Below the pieces are notes generated by a model that was not told the DNA's origin, did no database searches, and saw only the letters and a program-made list of their open reading frames with translations. A DNA stretch of 64,000 bases from Chelativorans intermedius (GTDB taxonomy: Bacteria > Pseudomonadota > Alphaproteobacteria > Rhizobiales > Rhizobiaceae), in NCBI RefSeq assembly GCF_025398255.1, contig NZ_JAODNW010000003.1, positions 1 to 64,000 of the forward strand. Direction: 5' to 3'. This document shows, piece after piece, positions 17,318 to 26,442 of the stretch. Numbering within the stretch: the first letter of the stretch is position 1; each line of letters starts with the position of its first letter. A program made the translations under genes and the position numbers.

Positions 17318-17331
17318 TTGCTCTTACGCAA
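17318..17331. promoter_or_regulatory. FNR/NnrR-type box upstream of nirK
   Basis: Read on the minus strand, TTGCGTAAGAGCAA has outer half-sites TTGC/GCAA with correct spacing and resembles the pseudoazurin box. Its centre is about 72 bases from the nirK ATG, compatible with class II activation. Confidence 0.6.
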
Positions 17332-17439
17332 GTTTTCCTGCGTCTTTCTTCCGGCGGCCGGTGCGTGTGGCGCGGTGCGAAGACACGGCCAGACGCTGTT
17401 CTTGCAATAGACGGGATCAGGCCTGGCGGCGACCTTGTG

Positions 17440-17655
17440 CCGCTTCGCCAGCGCCGAAGTGGCAGCGCACGAAATCGGCGTGGGTGGCGTGCCGGCCCAA
17501 CGGACATGGATATGCAGATCGATGAGCCCCGGAGTGACGAGGCAACCCGACGCATCCACCAGACGGGCGGCACGGTCAGGCGGAATGTCGCCGTCGATGG
17601 CGGCAACCCGCCCGTCGGCGAACGCCACGCCGCCTCGCTTCTCGGGTCCCTGCCG
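17440..17655 (-). pseudogene. Remnant of an amidohydrolase (dihydroorotase-like) N-terminus
   Basis: The minus-strand frame reads [23 protein letters not shown] followed by the metal-binding [12 protein letters not shown] pattern of cyclic amidohydrolases ([12 protein letters not shown]). After about 70 residues the similarity stops in low-complexity sequence, and a TGA lies just upstream of the visible start region. Intact relatives are near 380 residues. This is therefore a decayed N-terminal fragment lying between nirK and ridA, next to other stubs. Confidence 0.6.
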
Positions 17656-17685
17656 TCAGTGGTTTCATGCCCCTTGTGCCCTTTT

Positions 17686-18051
17686 CTAAAGCGGCTTGTA
17701 CGCGACGGCCTCGATCTCGACCTTGATGTCGATCATCAGCCGTGACTCGACCGTCGTGCGGGCCGGCGGGTTCTTGGGAAAATGCCTGGCGTAGACGGTG
17801 TTGAAGATACCGAAGTCGCGGGCGTCCTCAAGCCACACGGTGGTCTTGACCACATCGTCCATGGTGCAGCCGGCCAGCGCCAGCGCCGCCTTGACGTTGG
17901 CGAGCACCTGCTCGGTCTGCTCGGCGATGCCGCCCTTGACCACCTGGCCGTCGCTGTTAACCGGCACCTGGCCCGAAACATAGACGAAATCGCCTGCGCG
18001 CACGGCGGGCGACAACGGAACATGGGATGTGCCGAAGCATTGCTTGGGCAT
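17686..18051 (-). CDS. RidA/YjgF family enamine/imine deaminase
   Basis: A 121-residue RidA-type protein, normally a trimer that hydrolyses reactive enamine and imine intermediates. [13 protein letters not shown], the [10 protein letters not shown] helix and the catalytic-arginine region [11 protein letters not shown] are all present. Length is normal. The ATG is at 18049-18051. It follows a truncated permease gene on the same strand (27 bp gap) and precedes an amidohydrolase remnant, so it appears to survive from a largely lost catabolic operon. Confidence 0.88.
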   Translation of the reverse strand: MPKQCFGTSHVPLSPAVRAGDFVYVSGQVPVNSDGQVVKGGIAEQTEQVLANVKAALALAGCTMDDVVKTTVWLEDARDFGIFNTVYARHFPKNPPARTTVESRLMIDIKVEIEAVAYKPL

Positions 18052-18077
18052 TTGCGGTACTCCTTTTCCTGATCGGG

Positions 18078-18380
18078 TTACTTGACGGCACCAATCGCCA
18101 GCCCGCGCACCAGACAGCGCTGCAGCCAGGCAAAGACGATGGCGAAATAGCTTTGCAGCATCAGGACCGTGAAGGTCGCGGCGAAGGCGCCATAGACGAA
18201 CACCACGGAATTGACATTGTCGAGCAGGCCCAGCCGGCTCGGCCACCATGTGGGCCGTAGAACCTCCTGCGCGGGCTTCAGCGCGGTGATGACCGTCACG
18301 GCGAAGGGAAACAGGATGAGCACGACGAGCGGTGACAAGAACAGCCACGCGGCAAGCGTGCGCTTGAGCTTTCTGGTCAT
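18078..18380 (-). pseudogene. Internally deleted ABC sugar permease (MalG-like)
   Basis: The frame encodes about 100 residues. The first half (KRTLAAWLFLSPLVVLILFP, ITALKPAQEVL) matches the N-terminus of CUT1-family MalG permeases. The last half (FAWLQRCLVRGLAIGAVK) matches their extreme C-terminus. The roughly 170 residues in between, including the EAA loop that contacts the ATPase, are missing. The reading frame remains open, as if an internal deletion occurred without a frameshift. It cannot form a working permease. Confidence 0.65.
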
Positions 18381-18616
18381 CGCCGCTCGCTCCTCATGGC
18401 ATGGCGATTGCATTCTGACTGGCGATCACCGCGATGGGCCCGCGGTGCCCTGTCCGTAACTTTTTTACAGATTTTTGGAACAGGCAAGCGATTTCGCGGA
18501 TTCATGTTGCTAGATTACGAAACTTCCGCAAGGTTGCAACGGCGGTGCGACCCTGCGGCGGGTTGCGGGAGGAAGGTTGTGGAGCCGACGAGGATGGAAA
18601 GGGAGAGGCGCGCGCG

Positions 18617-19375
18617 ATGATGGGGCTGGAAGGGCGCAGGGTGGTCATCACCGGGGCAGCGGGCGGTATCGGCCGTGCGCTGGTGGCTGCCTTCGCCGGG
18701 TGCGGTGCATCCGTCGTCGCCTGCGATGTGGCGGGAGCGGCTCTCGACGACCCGGCAATCGCGGAAGTGCACCGTTTCGACCTGCTCGACGATGCCGCTG
18801 TGGCACACGCCGCCGAGGCAATTGCGGCGAACGGCGCGCCCGCCGTCGTCGTCTCCAATGCCGGCTGGACGCGCGCCGAAACGCTGGATCAGGTGACGGG
18901 CGAGGCGCTTTCGCACGAACTCGATCTCAATCTGCGCAGCGCCGCCCTGCTTTCGCGGCATCTGCTGCCCGCCCTGCGCAACCGACCGCAGGCAGCGGCC
19001 TTCGTGTTCATCGCCTCGATCAATGCGCTGGCGCATTTCGGCAATCCTGCCTATGCCGCCGCCAAGGCCGGACTTCTGGCCTGGATGCGCGCCATCGCCG
19101 TCGAGGAGGGGCGCAACAATATCCGCGCCAATGCCATCGCGCCCGGCTCGGTGCGCACGCCCGCCTGGGACCACCGGCTGAAACGCGATCCCGGTGTTGC
19201 GGATGCCGTCGCCCGCCTCTATCCCCTCGGCCGCATGGTGGACCCGCACGAGGTGGCACAGGCGGCCGTGTTCCTCGCATCGCCCCTTGCCAGCGGGGTT
19301 ACCGGCGCCGTGCTGCCGGTCGATGGCGGCGTCACGGCGGGGAACCTGCCCTTTCTGGAACAGATCGCCGGCTGA
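18617..19375 (+). CDS. SDR family oxidoreductase
   Basis: A 252-residue short-chain dehydrogenase with TGAAGGIGR, an acidic CDVAG after beta-2, SNAGWTRAE in place of the usual NNAG, the ASINAL serine, YAAAK Tyr/Lys motif and a GGVTAGN end. It appears intact. The ATG at 18617 (second Met three bases later) marks the start of family similarity. Divergent from the broken permease, it is followed 15 bp later by an ATPase stub and then an RpiR regulator, so it probably served in sugar or sugar-acid oxidation in the parent operon. Confidence 0.85.
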   Translation: MMGLEGRRVVITGAAGGIGRALVAAFAGCGASVVACDVAGAALDDPAIAEVHRFDLLDDAAVAHAAEAIAANGAPAVVVSNAGWTRAETLDQVTGEALSHELDLNLRSAALLSRHLLPALRNRPQAAAFVFIASINALAHFGNPAYAAAKAGLLAWMRAIAVEEGRNNIRANAIAPGSVRTPAWDHRLKRDPGVADAVARLYPLGRMVDPHEVAQAAVFLASPLASGVTGAVLPVDGGVTAGNLPFLEQIAG

Positions 19376-19390
19376 AGGAGGGGGAATTTC

Positions 19391-19579
19391 ATGGCCGATG
19401 TTCGGATGATCGCCGGGTTGGAGGAACTCTCGGGCGGCGGCCTGCTGATCGGCGGCGGCGCTCGCGTCGTCTGCCGCGATCGGATCCTGCCCAGGCCGGG
19501 CAAGGAGATGCGCCTGTCTGTGCCAGTGGAAGCGGTGCATCTCTTCGACCCGCAGAGTGGCGACAGGCTGGGCCCATGA
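19391..19579 (+). pseudogene. C-terminal stub of an ABC transporter ATPase (MalK/UgpC-like)
   Basis: A 62-residue frame with an excellent ribosome site (AAGGAGGGGG six bases before the ATG). Its second half (VPVEAVHLFDPQSGDRL) matches the final beta strands of MalK/UgpC regulatory domains. Walker A, signature and Walker B motifs are absent. The start and translation signal seem to be those of the original gene, with the core deleted. It overlaps the RpiR start by four bases (ATGA), so it may persist because it couples translation to that gene. Confidence 0.6.
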
Positions 19580-20502
19580 GTGTCGCTGGCGAAAGCAGCC
19601 AGGAGCGCGCGCAGCGCACCGTCGACATCATCGCGCGCCTCAAGGACAGGCTCGAGCGCGGGCGCGAGGCCGAACGGCGGCTGGTGGAAAGCATCCTGTC
19701 CGATCTGCAGTTTGCCGCGCATGCCTCGATTGCCCAGATCGCCGATCGGGCGGGCGTGAGCCAGCCGACCATCACGCGCCTGGCGCGTGCCATGGGCTTT
19801 CCCGGCACGCGGGAGATGCGCTTTCATCTGGCGCAGGCGCTGGCCATCGGAGGGGCCTATCTGCGCACGCCCGCGAACGTGCCGGGCGACGAGGGGCTTG
19901 CGCTGTCGGGCCGCGTCATTGCCAAGGTCGCCGGCGGGGCGCACGCCGCACTGGAGCTGATGACCGCCGCCCTTGCCGATGTCGATCTGGAGCGCATGGC
20001 CCGCCAGATCGCCCGCGCCAGCCAGATCCTGGTCTATGGCACCGGCGGCGGCTCGTCCATGGCGGCGGTGGAGCTGCAGAACCGTCTGTTCCGCCTCGGC
20101 CTGCACGTCACCGCCCACACCGACCCGCAGCTTCAGCGCATGAGCGCCTCGGTGCTGTCGCCCGGCACACTCGTCATCGGCTTCTCCATTTCCGGTCAGG
20201 CCGGCTCGGTGATCGATGCGGTGAGGATCGCGCGCCAATACGGCGCCCGTGCCCTGGTGGTCACCATGGCCGGCTCCCCCCTCGCCAACGCGGCCGAGTG
20301 GGTGTTGCCCTTCACCTTCAAGGAGGATGGAAACCTTCTGAAACCGTCGTCCAGCCGCTATGCCCTGCTCGCCGCCGTCGACATCCTCGCCATGGCGACC
20401 GCCGAGACCATCGGCCCGCGCGTTCTGGAATCCCTGCGCCGCGTGCGCCACAGCCTGGCCAGCCAGAACATTCGCGATCCCAATCTTCCCATCGGAGACT
20501 GA
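19576..20502 (+). CDS. RpiR/MurR family regulator with SIS domain
   Basis: A 308-residue regulator. The N-terminal RpiR helix-turn-helix (IAQIADRAGVSQPTITRLARAMGF) is followed by a sugar-phosphate isomerase (SIS) domain (ILVYGTGGGSSMAAVELQ; IGFSISGQAGSVIDAV). It resembles HexR-type proteins that sense phosphosugars. The start overlaps the stop of the ATPase stub by four bases. It looks intact although the transporter it presumably controlled is decayed. Confidence 0.88.
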   Translation: MSVAGESSQERAQRTVDIIARLKDRLERGREAERRLVESILSDLQFAAHASIAQIADRAGVSQPTITRLARAMGFPGTREMRFHLAQALAIGGAYLRTPANVPGDEGLALSGRVIAKVAGGAHAALELMTAALADVDLERMARQIARASQILVYGTGGGSSMAAVELQNRLFRLGLHVTAHTDPQLQRMSASVLSPGTLVIGFSISGQAGSVIDAVRIARQYGARALVVTMAGSPLANAAEWVLPFTFKEDGNLLKPSSSRYALLAAVDILAMATAETIGPRVLESLRRVRHSLASQNIRDPNLPIGD

Positions 20503-20583
20503 AGCCCAAGAGATGTGGGGCCGCCCCGGGACCGGCCCTTGCGCAGCCGACACGCCATCTGCCTTCAAGTTTTCTGCGAAATC

Positions 20584-20623
20584 GGCTTGCTGGTTGACAA
20601 AGCCCCCCCTGCAAGCCTCTATC
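20584..20623 (+). promoter_or_regulatory. Candidate promoter with flanking inverted repeat
   Basis: TTGACA at 20594-20599 and TCTATC at 20618-20623 (18-bp spacer) could form a sigma70-type promoter for the SAF-domain oxidoreductase. The inverted repeat GGCTTGC (20584-20590) / GCAAGCC (20611-20617) brackets the -35 and spacer, a good place for an operator. Confidence 0.42.
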
Positions 20624-20654
20624 TCCGCCCGTCGCTAGTACCGGAAAGCCGCTC

Positions 20655-21974
20655 ATGACCAACGTCGCCCCCACTGGCCTTGCCCGCGATCTCGCCCGCC
20701 GCGCCGAGGAGGGACGGCCGGTGCGCATCGGCATCATCGGCTGTGGCGAAATGGGCACCGACATCGTCACCCAGGTCGCGCTCATGCGCGGCATCGAGGT
20801 CGCGGCCATTGCCGACCGGCGCTTCGTGAACGCGGAGGCGGCGATCCGAATTGCCGGAAGGGCGCCGGAGAGCGCAATGCGTGCCCATTCCAGCGGCGCC
20901 ATGGCCGACGCCATCCGCTCGGGCCGCACGGCCATTGTGGGCGATGCCATGCAGCTCATGGCGTGCGAGGATATAGACGTCATCGTCGATGCGACGGGAA
21001 AGCCCGCTGCCGGCGCCGAGTTCGGCATGGCCGCCATCGAGGCCGGAAAGCATCTCGTCATGATGAATGTGGAGGCGGACGTCACCATCGGCGCCTATCT
21101 GCGCCGCGAGGCCGACAGGCGGGGCGTGGTCTACTCGCTGGGGGCGGGCGACGAGCCCTCCTCCTGCATGGAGCTGATCGAGTTCGTCACCGCCATGGGC
21201 CACGACGTGGTGGCGGCGGGCAAGGGAAAGAACAATCCCTTCAATCCCGAGGCGACGCCGGATGACTACCGGGAGGAGGCGGCCCGCCGCAACATGAACC
21301 CGCGCATGCTGGTGGAGTTCGTCGACGGGTCGAAGACCATGGTGGAGATGGCGGCCATTGCCAATGCGACAGGCCTCGTGCCCGACAAGCCGGGCATGCA
21401 TGGTCCGGCCGCCACGCTGGAGGATCTGCCGCGCGTGCTCTGCCCCGTGGAAGATGGTGGCGTGCTGTCGAAGAAGGGCTGCGTCGACTTCACGATCGGC
21501 AAGGGGGTTGCGCCCGGCGTCTTCGTCGTTGCCGACATGGCCCATCCGCGGCTGCATGAGCGCATGGCCGATCTCAAGCTGGGCGAGGGGCCCTACTTCA
21601 CCTTCTACCGGCCGCACCATCTCACCAGTCTGGAGGTGCCGCTCACCTGTGCGCGTGTGGTGCTGTATGGCAAGGCCGACATGGTGCCGCTGGACAGGCC
21701 CGTGGCCGAGGTGTGCGCGGTGGCCAAACGCGACCTCTCGCCGGGCGAGAAGCTCGACGCCATCGGCGAATACACCTATCGTTCGTGGATCATGACGGTG
21801 GAGGACGCACGCGCCGCCAATGCCATACCCTGCGGTTTGCTGGAGGGCGGCACGGTGACGGCTGCGGTGAAGAAGGGCGCGCTTCTCACCTACGACAATG
21901 CGGCGCCGGTGCCCGGCACCCGGCTGATGGAGCTGAGGCGCCTGCAGGACGAGATGGTGCTGGAAGGCCGATAG
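20655..21974 (+). CDS. NAD(P)-dependent oxidoreductase with C-terminal SAF domain
   Basis: A 439-residue protein. An N-terminal Rossmann fold (VRIGIIGCGEMGTDIV) resembles homoserine dehydrogenase, followed by the DVIVDATGKPAAGAEFG stretch. A C-terminal SAF-type domain (roughly 350-430; KRDLSPGEKLDAIGEYTY) is of the kind also found in FlgA and sialic-acid synthases, and members are often misnamed flagellar proteins. True function is unknown; members occur with sugar and polyol catabolism genes, and an RpiR gene lies just upstream. It is convergent with proC, with only four bases between the stops. Confidence 0.8.
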   Translation: MTNVAPTGLARDLARRAEEGRPVRIGIIGCGEMGTDIVTQVALMRGIEVAAIADRRFVNAEAAIRIAGRAPESAMRAHSSGAMADAIRSGRTAIVGDAMQLMACEDIDVIVDATGKPAAGAEFGMAAIEAGKHLVMMNVEADVTIGAYLRREADRRGVVYSLGAGDEPSSCMELIEFVTAMGHDVVAAGKGKNNPFNPEATPDDYREEAARRNMNPRMLVEFVDGSKTMVEMAAIANATGLVPDKPGMHGPAATLEDLPRVLCPVEDGGVLSKKGCVDFTIGKGVAPGVFVVADMAHPRLHERMADLKLGEGPYFTFYRPHHLTSLEVPLTCARVVLYGKADMVPLDRPVAEVCAVAKRDLSPGEKLDAIGEYTYRSWIMTVEDARAANAIPCGLLEGGTVTAAVKKGALLTYDNAAPVPGTRLMELRRLQDEMVLEGR

Positions 21975-21978
21975 CCGA

Positions 21979-22788
21979 TCACTTGCCCAGCTCGACGGAT
22001 CGCCGCCTGGCCGCCTCCACCGCGTCGACCAGCAGCGTCTTCAGGCGCTCCTCGCCCATCAATATGTCGAGCGCGGCGGCCGTGGTGCCTCCGGGGCTCG
22101 TCACCTGCTCGCGCAGCCTGCCTGGCGCCTCGCCGCTTTCCCGGGCCAGGCATGCCGCGCCGTAGACGGTCTGCATGGCAAGCAGGCGCGCTGTCTCGCC
22201 GGGCAGGCCGGCCTTCTCGCCGGCCGCCGTCAAGCACTCGATGAAGTGGAACACGTAGGCCGGGCCGGAGCCGGAGACGGCTGTCACGGCGTCCATCAGC
22301 GTTTCGTCGTCGATGCTCGTCACAGCGCCGCTTGCGGTCAGAAGCGTTTCCACGAAGGTTTTCGTCTCGCCGCGCACATTGCGGTTGGCAAACAGCACCA
22401 TCATGCCCTTGCCGATGGCTGCGGGTGTGTTGGGCATGCAGCGGATGATGGCGGCATCGGCGCCCAGAAGCTCCTCGAAGGTGGCGACGGCGGTTCCTGC
22501 CGCCACGCTGACATAGGCGGCGCTGCCCGCCATGCCGCGATAGGCCGGCACGACGTTGCGGATCACCTGCGGCTTTACCGCAAATATCACGAGATCCGCC
22601 GTGACCTCGCCAAGCTCGCCGGCCTCCCCCGCCACCTTCACGCCATGCGTGGCGGCGCGGGCGCGCAGCTCGGGGTTCGGCTCCACAACCGTCACGTCTG
22701 CCGGTGCCAGCCTGCCGGCTGCCAGCCAGCCCTTCAACATGGCATAACCCATGTTGCCGCAGCCGACGAGTATCACCTTTCTGCCCAT
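21979..22788 (-). CDS. proC: Pyrroline-5-carboxylate reductase
   Basis: A 269-residue enzyme making L-proline from pyrroline-5-carboxylate with NAD(P)H. The nucleotide motif VGCGNMGYAML, the FAVKPQ block, IIRCMPNTPAAIG and the signature VSGSGPAYVFHFIE with a late TSPGGTTAAAL are all present. The start at 22786-22788 has a strong AAGGAGG site. Length and motifs are typical. It is transcribed in the same direction as, and just after, the O-antigen-ligase-like gene. Confidence 0.92.
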   Translation of the reverse strand: MGRKVILVGCGNMGYAMLKGWLAAGRLAPADVTVVEPNPELRARAATHGVKVAGEAGELGEVTADLVIFAVKPQVIRNVVPAYRGMAGSAAYVSVAAGTAVATFEELLGADAAIIRCMPNTPAAIGKGMMVLFANRNVRGETKTFVETLLTASGAVTSIDDETLMDAVTAVSGSGPAYVFHFIECLTAAGEKAGLPGETARLLAMQTVYGAACLARESGEAPGRLREQVTSPGGTTAAALDILMGEERLKTLLVDAVEAARRRSVELGK

Positions 22789-22847
22789 GATTGCCTCCTT
22801 GGTGTCCGTTTCCAGCAATGGCGCCACCGGCGCGCGGATGCAACCGC

Positions 22848-24152
22848 TCAAACGTGTCCCGTCACGGGGAAGCGCGCCGTGAGCCGCAGCCCGAGCAGCG
22901 AGAAGACCAGGAAAAGCCAGACCGGATCGACGCGGCGGAAAAAGAAGCTTTCAAAGAGGGCGTTGATGAGCGCGAAGGCGGCGATCATCAGGAAGAAGTC
23001 GGCCAGCAGGACGTTTTCTCTGAGCGGCGGGGTGCGCAGAAAGTCGCGCAATGGCGCCACGACGAAAGCGACGATGGCGATGGCAAGCGCGGGCAGGCCC
23101 ATGGCGATGGCAAGGTCGAGATAGCTGTTGTGGCCGTGCACGATGCCGCGGATGTCCCAATCGCGGTCGAAGGGCTGGTCGGCCAGAAGGACGGTATCGC
23201 TGTTCCAGAAACCTTCGAGGCCGTAGCCCGCCCAGGGCCGTTGCGCCAGCATCTCGCCCATGAAGGCCCACAGCGTTGTGCGTCCCGTATAGGTGACATC
23301 CGGCAGGAAGGCGTCGTGAAGGTCGCCCAGCGGCCCGATGAAAACGACGCCGAGCGTGACCAGTCCCATCAGGCAGAGCGTGAGCGCAACAAGAAGCGGA
23401 GCCAGAAAGCGCATGCCGCAAATTCCGGGCAACAGCACCATGATCGCCACCAGCGGCATCACGGACATCGTCGCCTTCGAGCCGGCATTGACCATAAACA
23501 CAAGCGCCAGCACGAAGATAAGGCCGCCGCCGAAGCGCCAGCCGCGCCGCCACAGATAGATGCCGGCGAAGCAAAGCGTGGCCATGACGGGAGAGGCGAT
23601 GTTCTTGTGCGCGAAGCTGCCGCGCCACAGCCCCGCGTGCTGTGCTTCCGGTCCTTCCGCCCCGTGGATGGCCACCTCGGGCAGGGCCAACACCCCATAG
23701 TAGCAAAGGCCGAGCACGATCACCGCCATGGTGGCAAGCATGGTGGAGAAGCCCGCCGCGTCGCGCGGCAGGGTGAGCGCCGCCGCCATGATGAAGAGGC
23801 CGGTCATGGTGTAGATCCCAGCGCGCAGCGCGTCCGGCGGGGAGGGAGCCTGAAGGACCGAAAGGCCCATGAGCGCGAGAAGCGCCAGCCACCAGGGGCT
23901 GAGCAATGTCGTTGCCACGCGCCTGTCCACCAGCGTGAAGAGGCCGAACAGGGCTACGGCTCCAAGGAACCCGAAACCGAGCTGATTGACGAGGTCGCCG
24001 CCTTCATCGGGCTGCGGCCCGGCGGGCTCGAACGGATGGAAGGAGACGATGGTCACCGTCGCGAGCACGGTGGCAAGCAGCGTGCACAGGCGCACCACCG
24101 GCCAGCCGGCCCGCGCGCCTTCAGTTCTTGTCGGGTTCGCGATACTGCTCAT
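22848..24152 (-). CDS. O-antigen ligase/Wzy-like polysaccharide polymerase
   Basis: A 434-residue protein with about 11-12 membrane helices. The Wzy_C-type loop carries GRTTLWAFMGEMLAQRPWAGYG and the HGHNSYLDLAIAMGLP motif, diagnostic of the O-antigen ligase/ExoQ superfamily. It would polymerise or ligate polysaccharide repeat units at the periplasmic face. The ATG at 24150-24152 lies 32 bases inside the upstream glycosyltransferase gene. Polymerase and ligase roles cannot be separated by sequence alone. Confidence 0.85.
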   Translation of the reverse strand: MSSIANPTRTEGARAGWPVVRLCTLLATVLATVTIVSFHPFEPAGPQPDEGGDLVNQLGFGFLGAVALFGLFTLVDRRVATTLLSPWWLALLALMGLSVLQAPSPPDALRAGIYTMTGLFIMAAALTLPRDAAGFSTMLATMAVIVLGLCYYGVLALPEVAIHGAEGPEAQHAGLWRGSFAHKNIASPVMATLCFAGIYLWRRGWRFGGGLIFVLALVFMVNAGSKATMSVMPLVAIMVLLPGICGMRFLAPLLVALTLCLMGLVTLGVVFIGPLGDLHDAFLPDVTYTGRTTLWAFMGEMLAQRPWAGYGLEGFWNSDTVLLADQPFDRDWDIRGIVHGHNSYLDLAIAMGLPALAIAIVAFVVAPLRDFLRTPPLRENVLLADFFLMIAAFALINALFESFFFRRVDPVWLFLVFSLLGLRLTARFPVTGHV

Positions 24153-25149
24153 TGGCATAGCCGAATTCCGCGAGCACGCGGCCGAGCCCGACATAGACCG
24201 GATACATGGCGGCGGAGAGGGAGCCGGTGGCGGCAAGCCTGCGCAGCCCGCGCAGCGGGGAAAGCGCCAGAAGCGCAAGGCTTTTTGCGACAACGCGCGC
24301 CCCACCCAGCCTCTCGCCGGCGCGCTTCTTCCTCTCCACCAGCGTGGAGATGACGCCGTTGCGCAGGCTGCGCGCGCGGATCCAGTCAGGCTCCAGCCGT
24401 CTGGGCGGCACGGTTTCGCGCACCGGCGCCTCGGCGCACCACGCCAGGCGAAAGCCCCTTGCCGCCGCCCGGCTCAGAAAGTCGGAGTCGCCGCCACCCA
24501 TGAAGTTGAAGGCGAGGTCCAGAAAGGGGCGTTCCATGGCTTCGAGCACGTGGCGGCCGAGGAGCAGATTGCCGGAGGAATAGAGCGCCGGCACAGGGCC
24601 GGTGCGCGCATAGGGCGGGCGGAAGACCGGGTGGTTCTTCAGGCTGTTTCTGCCGCCATCGGCGAAGACCGGCTCCTGCGGCCCGCCGACGATGTCCGCT
24701 TCGAGCCGCCGTGCCGCCAGGCACATGGTCTCCAGCCAGGAGGGCGGCGCCACCTCGTCGTCGTCGATCACGAGGAGGTGGCGAAAATCGGGAAAGGTGC
24801 GCAGCGCCGTCTCCCATCCCGCGTTGTAGGCGGCGCAATTGCCGCGCTGATGGGCGAGGATGACGAGGCCGCAAGGTGCCCCCGCCTCGATCAGCGGTGC
24901 CGCCGCCTTCGCGCCTGCGCACTCCCGCGTCTCATTTTCGATGACGATTGCGGCGAAGCGGCGGCGGGTCTCCTGCGCGGCAAGGGAGCGCAGGGTTTCC
25001 AGAAGCTGGCCGGGGCGCTTGAAGGTGGGCACCGTCACGACGCATTCGACGGTCTCGGCGTCAAGCCCTGGCGTGCGGGTGAACAGGTGAACCGCTTCGC
25101 TGTCGAGATGTCGTGCCAAGAAAATGCCCCGCCGGCTGTCCGCTCCCAC
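24121..25149 (-). CDS. Glycosyltransferase family 2
   Basis: A 342-residue GT-A glycosyltransferase. VVTVPTFKRPGQLLETLRSL, an ENE acidic patch, HQRGNCAAYNAGWE and the metal-binding VIDDDEVAPP (DxD) are clear. The late FMGGGDSDFLSRA region resembles the ED-type acceptor motif. It probably adds a sugar to a lipid-linked repeat unit on the cytoplasmic face. It overlaps the ligase gene and is divergent from another glycosyltransferase gene. Confidence 0.88.
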   Translation of the reverse strand: MGADSRRGIFLARHLDSEAVHLFTRTPGLDAETVECVVTVPTFKRPGQLLETLRSLAAQETRRRFAAIVIENETRECAGAKAAAPLIEAGAPCGLVILAHQRGNCAAYNAGWETALRTFPDFRHLLVIDDDEVAPPSWLETMCLAARRLEADIVGGPQEPVFADGGRNSLKNHPVFRPPYARTGPVPALYSSGNLLLGRHVLEAMERPFLDLAFNFMGGGDSDFLSRAAARGFRLAWCAEAPVRETVPPRRLEPDWIRARSLRNGVISTLVERKKRAGERLGGARVVAKSLALLALSPLRGLRRLAATGSLSAAMYPVYVGLGRVLAEFGYANEQYREPDKN

Positions 25150-25275
25150 CCCTTATGCCCACCGGCGATTAAGCCTCCGTTAAACACCTTGGCGCCGCCC
25201 GTGGCGCACGGGCCCTGGCTCTTAATCAATGTTTCATTGCCTTTCGGGTAAGCCTGCCGCAACAGGAAGGTACCC

Positions 25276-26442
25276 ATGCACCTGGTCTTTGCGACCTCCA
25301 TCGTTCCCTGCGGCGCGCCGCAGACGGGCTATGAGATCGCCAACGCGGCGATACTGGACGCCTTGGCGCGCGCCGGCGTGCGCGTCACGGTGCTGGGTTT
25401 TGCCTGGCCGGGCGCGGCGCCTGCAAATCCGGAAAACACCGTGGTTCTCGGTCATGTGGATGTCACCACGGATGGCGCCCCGGCGATGCGGAAGCTGCGC
25501 TGGCTGGCCAGGGCGCTGTTGGGCGGGTTCACCTTTTCCTCCGCCAAGCTGCGCGTGATCGGGCACGGAGAGCTGCAGACGGCCTTGGCCGCACTGGAGC
25601 CCGTGGACGGCGTGATCTTCAATTCCGTGCAGTTTGCAGGGGCCTTTGCGTGGGCCTTTTCCGGCCTTCCCTTCCTCTATATCGCGCACAATGTCGAGCA
25701 CCGCTCGGCAGAGGAGAACGCGGCCGCCAGCCCGCCGCTTCTGCGTCTGCTCTACCGGCGCGAGGCGCGTCTTCTCAAGGCGCTGGAGGCGCGGCTTTGC
25801 GCCGATGCGCGCTTCGTCTTCACCCTGGCGGAGGAGGATCGGGCGCTGCTCGGCGTTGCCGACGATGCACGCTCGGCGACACTGCCGCTGGTCGTCGGCG
25901 TGGCGGCGGCGCCGGATCGCGAACGCAAGCCCGTGTTCGATGCCGCCCTCATCGGCACCTGGACCTGGGCGCCGAACCGCATCGGCCTCGAATGGTTTCT
26001 CGACAAGGTGGTGCCGCGCCTGCCTGCCGGGTTCAGCATTGCCGTTGCCGGGCGCGTGCCCGCCGGGCTGGCGGAAGCCCATCCGCGCGTGCGCTTCGTG
26101 GGCCGGGTGCCGGAGGCGGCCGCCTTCATCCGCCAGGCGCGGGTGGTGCCGCTCGTCAGCCGCGCCGGCACGGGCGTACAGCTCAAGACGATCGAGACCT
26201 TCGAGCTCGGTCTGCCTTCGGTCGCCACCAGCCATTCGCTGCGCGGCATTGCCAGCATCCCGGAGAACTGCCGGCGTGCCGACGCGCCTGAAGCCTTTGC
26301 CGAAGCGCTTCAGGACATGGCGGCGGGCGGTGTGCCGGACCTTGACGGGCGCACCTTCCACCGCGCCCAGCGCGATGCGCTGGACCGTCAATTGCGGCGC
26401 GGCCTTGCCGTTTTCGGCAACGCGTGCGCGGAGGCTGCCTGA
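25276..26442 (+). CDS. Glycosyltransferase family 4/1
   Basis: A 388-residue GT-B enzyme. The N-terminal domain shows the acceptor-side HNVEHRSAEENAAA segment. The C-terminal domain has IGTWTWAPNRIGLEWFLDKV, RVRFVGRVPE and VPLVSRAGTGVQLKTIETFELGLP, where the glutamate belongs to the nucleotide-sugar binding EX7E region. The stop overlaps the start of the WecG-like gene (TGATG). It is the first gene of a three-gene plus-strand exopolysaccharide operon. Confidence 0.87.
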   Translation: MHLVFATSIVPCGAPQTGYEIANAAILDALARAGVRVTVLGFAWPGAAPANPENTVVLGHVDVTTDGAPAMRKLRWLARALLGGFTFSSAKLRVIGHGELQTALAALEPVDGVIFNSVQFAGAFAWAFSGLPFLYIAHNVEHRSAEENAAASPPLLRLLYRREARLLKALEARLCADARFVFTLAEEDRALLGVADDARSATLPLVVGVAAAPDRERKPVFDAALIGTWTWAPNRIGLEWFLDKVVPRLPAGFSIAVAGRVPAGLAEAHPRVRFVGRVPEAAAFIRQARVVPLVSRAGTGVQLKTIETFELGLPSVATSHSLRGIASIPENCRRADAPEAFAEALQDMAAGGVPDLDGRTFHRAQRDALDRQLRRGLAVFGNACAEAA

